The notes under the pieces were generated by a model. That model saw only the letters and a program-made list of their open reading frames with translations. It searched no databases and was not told the DNA's origin. DNA of 64,000 nt, taken from contig NC_133221.1 in assembly GCF_040436345.1 (NCBI RefSeq), positions 19,403,165-19,467,164 on the forward strand. The letters are read 5' to 3'. A program made the position numbers and the translations under genes. The stretch comes from Pagrus major. Lineage: Eukaryota > Chordata > Actinopteri > Spariformes > Sparidae. Shown one piece after another: positions 22,901 through 33,179 of this stretch; the stretch's first letter is position 1, and each line of letters opens with the position of its first letter.

Positions 22901-24732
22901 ATGCTGTCTGTTGACCAGACCATTGTGAATGGCCACATCAGAATCTTCAGTGATGCTCTTTTGCTGATGTTTGGTTCGTACTACTGTATGAACATATCTT
23001 ACCCAGCAGCCCAAGCATCAACTTTGGAGTTCTTACAGAGGTAAGACACCACTAGTCAATTCAATACATCAAAATAAGATATATAATGCACATACTGTAA
23101 AACTGAGCACTGCTCAAGTGCTGAAATGCTGAAATACTCACCTGTTGGTCACAATGTGGTACATTCTCACACCTTTAAGTTCATGATCCACCCATCAATT
23201 TATTTTATTTGGATATTATATTTATTTGGGGGAATGCTTAGAGATTTGTGGAGGTGCAGGTGCTTTACTTTCAGCCTACATGCAGAGCAGGAAAGCCTGA
23301 CTGTGCATGAGCACTCATGCCAGGAATCACTCAGACCAGACAGGAGCCAGCACTGCCACTGAGGAGGCCCCACTAGGAGGTGGAGTTGGGTCGCGGAGAG
23401 AAGCAGCGTGGAGCTGCCGAGATGGACCTGTGTTGTGGATATTTCTGTGGGCTGAAGTTAGTTTACTGTTCTGCTCAGCTGTTGGATAATGTTATTAATC
23501 TCAGGAGGCTGGAGGAACTTTACTGAGGATGGTGCTGGGTCCTGTCCGGTCTGGGAGACCCGTGTCCTGCCATGAGTAGTTGCAGTCTGCAGGCAGTTGG
23601 CAGATAGATCTCCGGTCAGGCTTTCCTGCTGTGCATGTAGGCTGAAAGTAAAGCACCTGTACTTCCACAAGTCTCCAGGCATTTCCTGAATTTATCAAAA
23701 GGCCACAATAACAAAATAATAAAATCAAAAACTTAATTTTAATGTTCTGATTTTATTGTAAGAGAAAAACAACCTTATTTTCTCTTTTTCTGATTGAGTT
23801 ATGAAAGATTGACCCATACACTGAGTAGGACAATGTATTATTGACCTCTTTGAATTTTTTTTTAATACAATTTCAGGAATTTATAAAAAAAAAGACATTT
23901 TCTATCACTAATCTATCACTAAAAAATGATGTGAAAACTGCCCCCTACTGGATGAAAATGGTCCAAACTTTACCTGAGAGTTCATTTTTGTTTTTCAGGT
24001 TTTTAGACTGACTGTGTCTCTTATTTATCCTTGATTCATGCTCATGTCAAGTTACAGAAACAAGTGCTTGTTAATTCTTATTTATGAAATAATGACAAAA
24101 CAAAACTCAAATGCCCAAGAAACCTTTGAGTAGCAGATCCTCCTGACCGAAGTTACGTTATTCTCCCTGAAATAGTACTAATACTAATACTAATACTAAT
24201 AACAGTAATAATGGCTTGGATTTATATAGTGCTTTTCAATCACCTAAAGCGCTTTACAGAAACCATTATTCATTCATACACATTCTTACCAGTGGTGGTA
24301 AGCTACGTTTGTAGCCACAGCTGCCCTGGGGCAGACTGAGGGAAGCGTGGCTGCCATTTCACACCAAACCCCCTCTGACCACCTTCAAACATTCAAACAC
24401 ATTCATACACAATTCACATACACAGTACTCACATGTTAATCTTTTCATTACATCACTGTTCCACAGTTCCTGTATGTCCAAATACTCTTTCACAAGCAAG
24501 CTCTGTCTACACTGTTGTGTAACTTTTTTGCAAATGTATGACAACATTACATTACAGTACAGTCCACACTTACTAAAGTTGTTTGTTTTTTTCATTTGAC
24601 AGGTGCCTCTTCAAGATAAATCCAGACAAGGGATCAAAAGTGGAGCGGAACGCCACCAAAAAACAACTTGCCGTCAGTCCAAAGGTTCTCACACTCATCA
24701 CCAAAATTGCAGACTACGAGTGGAGGGAATAA
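19923..24732 (+). CDS. SAM-domain / SAMD3-like accessory protein of the transposon, five exons
   Basis: Inferred exons are 19923-20121, 20502-20612, 21707-22714, 22872-23040 and 24603-24732, all with GT-AG boundaries and matching phase, giving 538 residues. Residues 1-66 resemble a sterile alpha motif (LLEHLQGLGVEDLEDLSYLQ). A Ser/Gln-rich linker follows, then a conserved block starting WHFKFQIPWQKIPSEIIRKL, with RGKRP, PGKKHISEIARKM and VIEGEVVGSGYDSL. After that come WPYLFETTGMKTHFKELTGV and a C-terminal FGSYY...FLQRCLFKINP...KVLTLITKIADYEW region. I recognise this order from fish proteins annotated as SAMD3-like. The function is unknown. By analogy with TnpA it may bind the subterminal repeats, but no DNA-binding domain is evident. 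No stop or frameshift is seen, unlike the neighbouring transposase. The polyadenylation signal is probably at 25197-25202. Confidence 0.75.
20191..20450. repeat. Fragment of a dispersed repeat in intron 1 of the SAM gene
   Basis: Begins TTAGGTACACCTGTTCAAAT, which I recall as the end of a common fish element whose other end is the inverse, AACAGGTGTACCTAA. Only one end is seen, so the right boundary is a guess. Confidence 0.4.
23235..23690. repeat. Foldback (long imperfect inverted repeat) in intron 4 of the SAM gene
   Basis: The left arm contains GGTGCTTTACTTTCAGCCTA, then GAGCAGGAAAGCCTGACTG and ACTCATGCCAGGAATCACTC. The right arm holds their reverse complements in mirrored order (GTCAGGCTTTCCTGCTG, TAGGCTGAAAGTAAAGCACC). 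Arms extend over roughly 150 bp with a central spacer. It is probably a nonautonomous element inserted in the intron, as it has no coding capacity. Confidence 0.75.
23938..23951 (-). promoter_or_regulatory. CTCF-like motif inside the transposon intron
   Basis: CTGCCCCCTACTGG matches the reverse form of the CTCF core (SYGCCMYCTRSTGG) at all 14 positions. A single motif match does not show occupancy, since such cores occur often in transposon-derived DNA. Confidence 0.4.
24172..24400. repeat. (TACTAA)n run followed by a dispersed repeat fragment
   Basis: Five or so TACTAA units at 24174-24202 are followed by GGATTTATATAGTGCTTTTC, AAAGCGCTTTACAGAAACC and CATTCATACACATTC. I recall this order from the 3' ends of fish retroelements. 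It lies in intron 4 of the SAM gene. Confidence 0.5.
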
Positions 24733-24739
24733 GAAGTGC

Positions 24740-25110
24740 TCACAAGTTATGGATACTTTGTCTAAGTCACAGACTATTGTGGATTAATGTCAAGTGAGGT
24801 TTCATGTAAGCTATTTGTTATGTAGCTTTGTTATCAATGTTCTAATGAGGTTTGACAAAGTCTGTAATCAATGTTGTGGATTTATGGTTACTTGACCAGG
24901 TTATGGATGACTTGGATAGAGTGTGTATTCATTTACAGTGAGGTTTGACTAAGTTTGTTATCAATGTTTTGAATGTATGGTCACTTGACCAGGTTATGGA
25001 TGACTTGGATAGTGTGGATTAATTTACAGTGAGGTTTAATGTAGGCTTGTAATCCATGTTGTGGATGTACAGTACAGTGACTTGACCAAGTTATGGATAC
25101 CTTGGATAGA
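24740..25110 (+). repeat. Tandem repeat in the 3' UTR of the SAM gene, units about 90-118 bp
   Basis: Each unit includes GTGAGGTTT, TGTTATCAATGTT or TGTAATCCATGTT, and CTTGACCAGGTTATGGATGA followed by CTTGGATAG. Three to four diverged units lie between the stop codon (24730-24732) and the polyadenylation signal. Confidence 0.8.
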
Positions 25111-25196
25111 AATAACACTGAATTGGTAACTCAACTTTTTTTTTTCCAAATCAGTTGTTTCAGAGTCATATTGCTATAATAATGGTTACCTGTTAC

Positions 25197-25202
25197 AATA
25201 AA
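25197..25202 (+). terminator. Polyadenylation signal AATAAA of the transposon transcripts
   Basis: AATAAA about 465 bp after the SAM-gene stop is the first good signal downstream, and it precedes the AT-rich subterminal region. No comparable signal separates the transposase stop from the SAM ATG, which fits a shared 3' end. Confidence 0.55.
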
Positions 25203-25435
25203 AATACTGAAAATGGAAAATTGTAGCTGTTCTTGTTCAGCTTACTCTCATTTGAGTACAACAATTCATTTAAGCCCCTTTTCCCACTGGCCAAAAAACA
25301 GTTTAAACCATTTAAAATAAAAAATAATTCTGGTGTTATTAGGTGAGGAATTTTTAGTTGAACGTCCTTTTAAATATTCAGGAAATTAATGTAAAAGGAA
25401 AAAAATGTACACCCAACGTGGAGTTAAGTCTTTTT

Positions 25436-25945
25436 GGCATGTTTTGAAAGACTAATCAAATTATTGTGTTATATTACATCTAATATAAAGTAATATACAG
25501 TTTTTTTACATAAAACAATGCCATTAAAACCAACTAATAACAGCACATTTCTGTAAATTTAAGCATTATTATTCATATTACAATGTTAATTTACCATCTT
25601 TATGGGTAACTTAATTGTTTTAAAACGTAAAATGTTTGTAATTAAACGTTAAAAACAACGTAAAATAACATTTGATATGATCTAAAAATGGTAAATTCTT
25701 GCAATTTTAAACCCAATATCTAGTTTTTCTACAGTTTTTTGATATAATTTGAAAGATGAATCACATTATTTTTGTGTCATATACTGTTTTATTACATCAA
25801 ACACAAATTATTATACAACTTCTTTACATAAAATAATGTCATTAAACCAATTAAAAACAGCACATTTCTGTAAATTTAAGCATTATTATTCGTAATCCAG
25901 CATTTACTTACCATATTTTTAGGTAATTTAATTGTTTTAAAATGT
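25436..25945. repeat. Right subterminal direct duplication, period about 320 bp
   Basis: The block with CAGCACATTTCTGTAAATTT and AAGCATTATTATTC occurs near 25540 and again near 25858. Similar flanks (TTTACATAAAA...CCATTAAA before; TAATTGTTTTAAAA...AAAATGTTT after) show the whole segment was duplicated and then diverged. Confidence 0.8.
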
Positions 25946-26108
25946 GAAAATGTTTTTAAAATGAGGCAAAATCTTGTTAAAATTACAACTAAAAACTGTA
26001 TTTTAATTATGGAAAAAAACTGTATTTTTATGAGAAAGTAATTTTCCGTTATTTCACAATATTTTTCTGGCGCCCCAGCTGCCGGAAAATTACCGTTTTT
26101 TTAGGATT

Positions 26109-26123
26109 TTTTTTTTTACAGTG
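26109..26123 (-). repeat. Right terminal inverted repeat of the CACTA-like element
   Basis: A T run followed by ACAGTG. It is the exact reverse complement of 15455-15469. Confidence 0.85.
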
Positions 26124-26780
26124 CACATATAGGCTCAGGACTGATTAAAATGACCGACCACTGCAGGTCACTAATGCTGATCAACCAGAGCACCTTTAAA
26201 AATCACCCCGCCGCCCAGACTGGAATAAATCACATCCAAAGAGCTTTATTAACTCAAATCTGCAGGGTAAGCTAGCATGAACTCACTGTGTCAGGTCGGA
26301 GCTCTGCTGCTGTTCACTCCTCCAGCCTCTCTGTGTTTAACCGTGAGGACAGTTAAAAGGTGCGACTCCGCCTGGTGTCGGCAGAGAGTCCGCTGTTTGG
26401 AGAAAGACAGTGCAGACAGCCATGTCCTGTGTGTGTCTGAAATGACTGACATCTGCATATCAGATGTCCCAAAGTTATATTTTATCAAATTTGTGGCACA
26501 CAGACAAAACTCTTTATATTTGAGAAATCATCATCCTGTATACCGACGTCATATTTTCACAAGGCTATATGTTTGTGTGCAAAACTAATCAGCTCACTTG
26601 CTTGAATATTATTAACAAAACATGTATGCTTAAAAAATTACCGGACAGAGAATTAAGAAAATAATATCTGCATCCAGAGCCAGCACTGACCAACTTGGTG
26701 CCCTAGGCAAGATTTTAGCTGGTGCCCCTTATTTCTTAGACACTTGCCATCGCACACTAATCATGTTCATATACTTACTG
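26124..26780. other. Non-coding flank of the transposon, GC-richer at 26160-26450
   Basis: The GC-richer part has a possible exon end CTGCAGG before GTAAGC near 26266. It could be a 5' exon of an unknown gene, but no partner exon can be proved. A segment near 26690-26730 (GGTGCCCTAGGCAAGATTTT) looks like part of a dispersed repeat. Confidence 0.3.
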
Positions 26781-26789
26781 ATTGATAAT

Positions 26790-26906
26790 GTAGTAGAAGC
26801 TGTTGCTGCATCATTGGGCTTGTCTGAGGTGAGGGGGACAGGAGCACTTGCTGCTGCATCTCTGGAAGGTGCTAAGGGGGAGGAGTCAGCAGGTGGCTGA
26901 GGATCT
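26790..26906 (-). other. Possible minus-strand exon, Pro/Ala/Ser-rich
   Basis: On the minus strand a CACACCTGCAG acceptor is followed by an open segment encoding PQPPADSSPLAPSRDAAASA and ending at a good donor (AATCA before GTAAGTATATG). The composition suggests a disordered linker. No adjacent exons were found, so it may be a relic of a transposable-element gene or a chance pairing of splice sites. Confidence 0.25.
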
Positions 26907-27407
26907 GCAGGTGTGGGAACAAAATGTAGTATGTGACCACTGGGTGTTACATTATATTTATAAATAAAGCTGCTGATGGTGAAACCCAGCCAATAATAAC
27001 ACCTAAGCCACATCTGACTGATATATTATTATATATGACATAATAAGATTATTAATAATGAAGCTTCAATTTGTAAGCAGCATGTGATTGTTGTCGCTGC
27101 TGGAGGTGGAGCTAGTTTGAAGTACTTTATATACAGTTTTATGTACAGGGACATCACATGAATCTGGTGAAAAAACAAAGTTCTGATCTACTTTTACTTT
27201 CTGGACTTTTTCACTAACCACTAAGCTTGTTGGTGAGCAATTGGATCATTTAAACATTTCTTGATGTGAAATCATGTGAGTGAGTTTTGAGGGGAAAAAA
27301 CACTATTTGGTGAACAATGTGTCACATTTTAAAAGCTTGTTACATTAACCTTTGTGTAAAATCTTATTTTTTTAATGTAACTAGTAACTAATGCTGTCAA
27401 ATAAATG

Positions 27408-30400
27408 CACAGTAGAAATACAGAGTAGAGCCACACAGCAGAAAGGCACAGTAGAAGTACACAGCAGAAATACACAGTAGAAACACCCAACATACAGTCG
27501 AAGTACACAGTAGAAATAGAAAGTAGAAATACACAGCACAGAGTAGAAATACACAGTAGAATCACAGTACATAGTGGAAATACAGAATAGAAATACACAG
27601 CAGAAATACACAGTAGAAATACACAGCACAGAGTAGAAATACACAGTAGAAATACACAGCACACAGTAGAAATACACAGTAGAATCACAGTACATAGTGG
27701 AAATACAGAATAGAAATACACAGTAGAAATACACAGCACAGAGTAGAAATACACAGTAGAAATACACAGCACACAGTAGATATATACAGTAGATTTACAC
27801 AGTAGAAACGCACAGCACACAGTCGAAATACACAGTAGAAATATACAGTAGAAATACACAGCATACAGTAGATATACACAGTAGAAATACACAGCACAGA
27901 GTAGAAATACACAGTAGAAATATACAGTAGAAATACACAGCGCACAGTAGATATACACAGTAGAAATACACAGCGCACAGTAGATATACACAGTAGAAAT
28001 ACACAGCACACAGTAGATATACACAGTAGAAATACACAGCAGAAATACACAGTAGAAATACAAAGCACACAGTAGAAATATACAGTAGAAATACACAGCA
28101 CACAGTAGAAATACACAGTAGAAATACACAGCAGAAATACACAGTAGAAATACAAATCACACAGTAGAAATACACAGTAGAAATACACAGCACACAGCAG
28201 AAATATACAGTAGAAATACACAGCATACAGTAGAAATACACAGTAGAAATACACAGCACAGAGTAGAAATACACAGTAGAAATACACAGCATACAGTAGA
28301 TATACACAGTAGAAATACACAGCACAGAGTAGAAATACACAGTAGAAATACACAGTAGAAATATACAGTAGAAATACACAGCGCACAGTACATATACACA
28401 GTAGAAATACACAGTAGAAATACACAGCACACAGTAGAAATACACAGCACACAGTAGAAATACACATTAGAAATACAAAGCACACAGTAGAAATATACAG
28501 TAGAAATACACAGCACAGAGTAGAAATACACAGTAGAAATACACAGCATACAGTAGATATACACAGTAGAAATACACAGCACAGAGTAGAAATACACAGT
28601 AGAAATACACAGTAGAAATATACAGTAGAAATACACAGCGCACAGTACATATACACAGTAGAAATACACAGTAGAAATACACAGCACACAGTAGAAATAC
28701 ACAGCACACAGTAGAAATACACATTAGAAATACAAAGCACACAGTAGAAATATACAGTAGAAATACACAGCATACAGTAGATATACACAGTAGAAATACA
28801 CAGCACAGAGTAGAAATACACAGTAGAAATACACAGCGCACAGTACATATACACAGTAGAAATACACAGCACACAGTAGAAATACACATTAGAAATACAA
28901 GGCACACAGTAGAAATATACAGTAGAAATACAAAGCACACAGTAGAAATACACAGTAGAAATACACAGCACACAGTAGATATACACAGTAGAAATACAAA
29001 GCACACAGTAGAAATGTACAGTAGAAATACACAGCACACAGTAGAAATACACAGTAGAAATACACAGCACAGAGTAGAAATACACAGTAGAAATACAAAG
29101 CACACAGTAGAAATATACAGTAGAAATACACAGCACGCAGTAGAAATACACAGCAGAAATCCACAGTAGAAATACAAATCACAGTAGAAATACACAGTAG
29201 AAATACACAGCACACAGCAGAAATATACAGTAGAAATACACAGCACACAGTAGATATACAGAGTAGAAATACAGAGTAGAAATACAAAGCACACAGCAGA
29301 AATATACAGTAGAAATACACAGCACACAGTCGAAATACACAGTAGAAATACACAGCATACAGTAGATATACACAGTAGAAATACACAGCACAGAGTAGAA
29401 ATACACAGTAGAAATACACAGTAGAAATACACAGTAGAAATATACAGTAGAAATACACAGCGCACAGTACATATACACAGTAGAAATACACAGTAGAAAT
29501 ACACAGCACACAGTAGAAATACACATTAGAAATACAAAGCACACAGTAGAAATATACAGTAGAAATACACAGCATACAGTAGATATACACAGTAGAAATA
29601 CACAGCACAGAGTAGAAATACACAGTAGAAATACACAGCGCACAGTACATATACACAGTAGAAATACACAGTAGAAATACACAGCACAGAGTAGAAATAC
29701 ACAGCACACAGTAGAAATACACATTAGAAATACAAGGCACACAGTAGAAATATACAGTAGAAATACACAGCATACAGTAGAAATACAAAGCGCACAGTAC
29801 ATATACACAGTAGAAATACACATTAGAAATACAAAGCACACAGTAGAAATATACAGTAGAAATACACAGCATACAGTAGATATACACAGTAGAAATACAA
29901 AGCACACAGTAGAAATATACAGTAGAAATACACAGCACACAGTAGAAATACACAGTAGAAATACACAGCACAGAGTAGAAATACACAGTAGAAATACAAA
30001 GCACACAGTAGAAATACACAGTAGAAATACACAGCACACAGTAGAAATACACAGCAGAAATACACAGTAGAAATACAAATCACACAGTAGAAATACACAG
30101 TAGAAATACACAGTAGAAATACACAGCACACAGCAGAATTATAGTAGAAATACACAGCACACAGTAGATATACAGAGTAGAAATACAGAGTAGAAATACA
30201 CAACACACAGTAGAAATACACAGTAGAAACACACAGCACACAGTCGAAATACAGAGTAGAAATATACAGTAGAAATACACAGCATACAGTAGATATACAC
30301 AGTAGAAATACACAGCACAGAGTAGAAATACACAGTAGAAATACACAGTAGAAATACACAGCGCACAGTACATATACACAGTAGAAATACACAGTAGAAA

Positions 30401-31938
30401 TACACAGCACAGAGTAGAAATACACAGCACACAGTAGAAATACACATTAGAAATACAAGGCACACAGTAGAAATATACAGTAGAAATACACAGCATAGTG
30501 TAGAAATACAAAGCGCACAGTACATATACACAGTAGAAATACACATTAGAAATACAAAGCACACAGTAGAAATATACAGTAGAAATACACAGCATACAGT
30601 AGATATACACAGTAGAAATACAAAGCACACAGTAGAAATATACAGTAGAAATACACAGCACACAGTAGAAATACACAGTAGAAATACACAGCACAGAGTA
30701 GAAATACACAGTAGAAATACAAAGCACACAGTAGAAATACACAGTAGAAATACACAGCACACAGTAGAAATACACAGCAGAAATACACAGTAGAAATACA
30801 AATCACACAGTAGAAATACACAGTAGAAATACACAGTAGAAATACACAGCACACAGCAGAAATATAGTAGAAATACACAGCACACAGTAGATATACAGAG
30901 TAGAAATACAGAGTAGAAATACACAACACACAGTAGAAATACACAGTAGAAACACACAGCACACAGTCGAAATACAGAGTAGAAATATACAGTAGAAATA
31001 CACAGCATACAGTAGATATACACAGTAGAAATACACAGCACAGAGTAGAAATACACAGTAGAAATATACAGTAGAAATACACAGCGCACAGTAGAAATAC
31101 ACAGCGCACAGTACATATACACAGTAGAAATACACAGCACAGAGTAGAAATACACAGCGCACAGTACATATACACAGTAGAAATACACAGCACACAGTAG
31201 AAATACACATTAGAAATACAAAGCACACAGTAGAAATATACAGTAGAAATACACAGCACAGAGTAGAAATACACAGCGCACAGTACATATACACAGTAGA
31301 AATACACAGCACAGAGTAGAAATACGCAGTAGAAATATACAGTAGAAATACACAGCACAGAGTAGAAATACACAGCGCACAGTACATATACACAGTAGAA
31401 ATACACAGCACACAGTAGAAATACACATTAGAAATACAAAGCACACAGTAGAAATATACAGTAGAAATACACAGCACACAGTAGATATACACAGTAGAAA
31501 TACACAGCAGAAATACACAGTAGAAATACAAAGCACACAGTAGAAATACACAGTAGAAATACACAGCACACAGTAGATATACACAGTAGAAATACACAGC
31601 AGAAATACAGAGTAGAAATACACAGTAGAAATACACAGCACACAGCAGAAATATACAGTAGAAATACACAGCACACAGTAGATATACAGAGTAGAAATAC
31701 AGAGTAGAAATACACAACACACAGTAGAAATACACAGCACACAGCAGAAATATACAGTAGAAATACACAGCACACAGTAGATACTCACAATAGAAATACA
31801 GAGTAGAAATACACCACACACAGTAGAAATACACAGTATAAATGCACAGTAGAAATACACCACACACAGTAGAAATACACACTAGAAATACACAGCACAC
31901 AGTAGAAATACACAGTAGAAATACACAGCACACCGTAA
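27408..31938. repeat. 4.5 kb minisatellite of 13-bp and 20-bp units
   Basis: The basic 13-bp unit is CACAGTAGAAATA, interspersed with a 20-bp form carrying an extra CACAGCA (CACAGCACACAGTAGAAATA). Variants include TACAGTAGAAATA, CAGAGTAGAAATA, CACATTAGAAATA and GCGCACAGTACATATACA. The array starts and ends abruptly in unique DNA. Unit lengths are not multiples of three and the minus-strand unit has no stop in any frame. The minus strand therefore shows overlapping open frames up to 488 codons rich in Tyr, Cys, Val and Phe, which are by-products of the repeat. Confidence 0.97.
29638..31083 (+). repeat. Higher-order tandem duplication, period about 722 bp, inside the minisatellite
   Basis: 29638-30360 and 30361-31083 carry the same order of unit variants, including the rare CAAATCACACAG, CACAACACACAG and AACACACAGCAC variants. 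A few differences are visible, such as CAGCATACAG versus CAGCATAGTG and AGAATTATAG versus AGAAATATAG. Shorter blocks of about 257 bp are duplicated around 28381 and 28638. Confidence 0.85.
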
Positions 31939-31944
31939 AATACA

Positions 31945-32195
31945 ATGTTTCTCTCTGAAATGTAGTGGAGTGAAAGCATAAAGTTGCATAAAAAGGAAAC
32001 ACTCAGGTGAGGTACCTGTAAAGTGTCCTTTAGCACAGTAGTTTAGTAAAAATGATTTTGTGGCTTATTCCCCAAACACCTTCCAACATGTCCTAATAAA
32101 TATAAGGTGGGAGTGATGACAGTAACTACATGCAGTTCATCACATTACCTCCGTCTCTTACCCGTGTCTCCTCCTCTTCTCTTTCTTTCCTGGGC
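31945..32195. other. Non-coding stretch between minisatellite and gene fragment
   Basis: No recognised feature. A pyrimidine-rich tract near its end leads into the exon starting at 32198. Confidence 0.3.
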
Positions 32196-32197
32196 AC

Positions 32198-32292
32198 CAG
32201 AGGGCTTTGGTCTTTTTGACATGATAGCTGATCAGCTGTTGTTCATGTCACGTGTCAGTCACAGGTACCTCTGGTGTGTTGACGGCGCTGGG
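32198..32292 (+). other. Possible upstream exon of an unrecognised gene
   Basis: A pyrimidine tract and CACCAG acceptor precede it, and a strong donor (GCTGG before GTAAGTGT) follows. One frame is open and encodes EGFGLFDMIADQLLFMS and then RYLWCVDGAG. Whether it joins the ORF at 32578 is not proved. Confidence 0.3.
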
Positions 32293-32577
32293 TAAGTGTA
32301 ACTAAGAGGGGGGTGACGCTCCGCTTCATGCTGCAGGAAATTTAGAAAAAAGGGTCTGTTTAATAGGTTACGTAGTTATGTTGTTGTGGGCAAGTTTTAG
32401 AAATAATGGCATTAAAATAGTATTAATAAAAAAATAATTTTGATGTTGTGTTTCTCTCTTCCCTCATTTGTGGCGCCCCTATGCGCAAACCTTCCTTTCA
32501 TATTAAATGTTATAAAGACATATACAGCAAGCCATAAATCTTGGCAAACCTTACCTTCACTGTCTCCATCTTTCTGC

Positions 32578-33170
32578 AGCGATCATGATAGTGATGCAGT
32601 AGTGATTGATAGTCCTACTGTGAGGAAAATCAGTGTCAATGAGGCTTCTGAGAGTACACTGGTGTCTTCCCTCTGTTCTTCAGTACCTCAAAACAGCAAG
32701 GTGTCAAGCTCTGAAACGTCAGGTGGACTCTCAGAAGAGTCGACTGACACCTCATCTGGGATATCAGAGAAGACAACCACCCACCTCATCACAGCCCTTC
32801 TCACGAGGCTCATCTACATATATGCCCATAAGAAAACCAGAAAGTCCACTCAGACGGTAGACTTCTACACCATCATCAGGCGTCTCTCAGAAAAGGTGCG
32901 GGATGACATCAAAATCGATGACTCTGCTGTCACAAAAATTAGAAACAACTTAAGAAAAGTCAGCGAGGCAGTGATTAGGGACCTTCAAAAGGAGTTTGGC
33001 TCTCCTGATCAGCTAATGGAGGCTGTAATGGCATCAAAACAATTCACCTTTCGATGAAGCTGTTTTGAAATACCTGAAAATCCGTCTGGATGCCCTCCAC
33101 AGTCCAAAAAGGTCTGCAGTTGCCAGGTTCTTTTCAAGGTTGGGAAAATTTTGGCGACTGATGTTTTGTT
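32578..33170 (+). pseudogene. Unrecognised helical protein fragment, probably frameshifted
   Basis: The exon starts after a CTTTCTGCAG acceptor. A Ser/Thr-rich first third precedes a Lys/Leu-rich, mainly helical-looking segment with TTHLITALLTRLIYIY, DFYTIIRRLSEKVRD and VIRDLQKEFGSPDQLMEAV, and the frame stops at 33057 after FTFR. Sequence resembling its continuation (DEAVLKYLKIRLDALHSPK, then SAVARFFSRLGKFW) is open in the next frame through about 33170. This suggests a one-base frameshift near 33052. I do not recognise the family. The codon pattern and the splice acceptor argue for a once-functional gene, possibly multi-copy in fish. No start exon is established. Confidence 0.45.
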
Positions 33171-33179
33171 TATTGATTT

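Larger units (their letters stand above)
15455..26123 (+). mobile_element. CACTA/EnSpm-like DNA transposon, about 10.7 kb
   Basis: The left end is CACTGT followed by nine A. The right end is the inverse, a T tract followed by ACAGTG, giving about 15 bp of terminal inverted repeat. CACTG termini are typical of the CACTA/EnSpm group. Both ends are flanked by CA, a possible 2-bp target duplication that could also be chance. Subterminal regions (15455-15900 and 25260-26123) are full of TTTTACAG, TACTGT, TGTAAAAT and similar repeats. Inside are a GC-rich promoter-like patch, a transposase-like gene and a spliced SAM-domain gene, both on the plus strand. The element is nearly complete but its transposase carries a frameshift. 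Confidence 0.85.

Noticed and set aside
23126..23489. Open frames of 60-78 codons within intron 4 of the transposon gene
   Set aside because: They fall on the arms of the foldback repeat and end without splice signals.
27408..31938. CRISPR-like array
   Set aside because: The repeats are contiguous with no unique spacers of constant length, and the setting is a vertebrate genome. It is a minisatellite.
27329..32036. Large overlapping minus-strand ORFs (up to 488 codons) rich in Tyr, Cys, Val and Phe
   Set aside because: They come from the stop-free minisatellite unit read in all three frames. There is no start context, promoter or domain.
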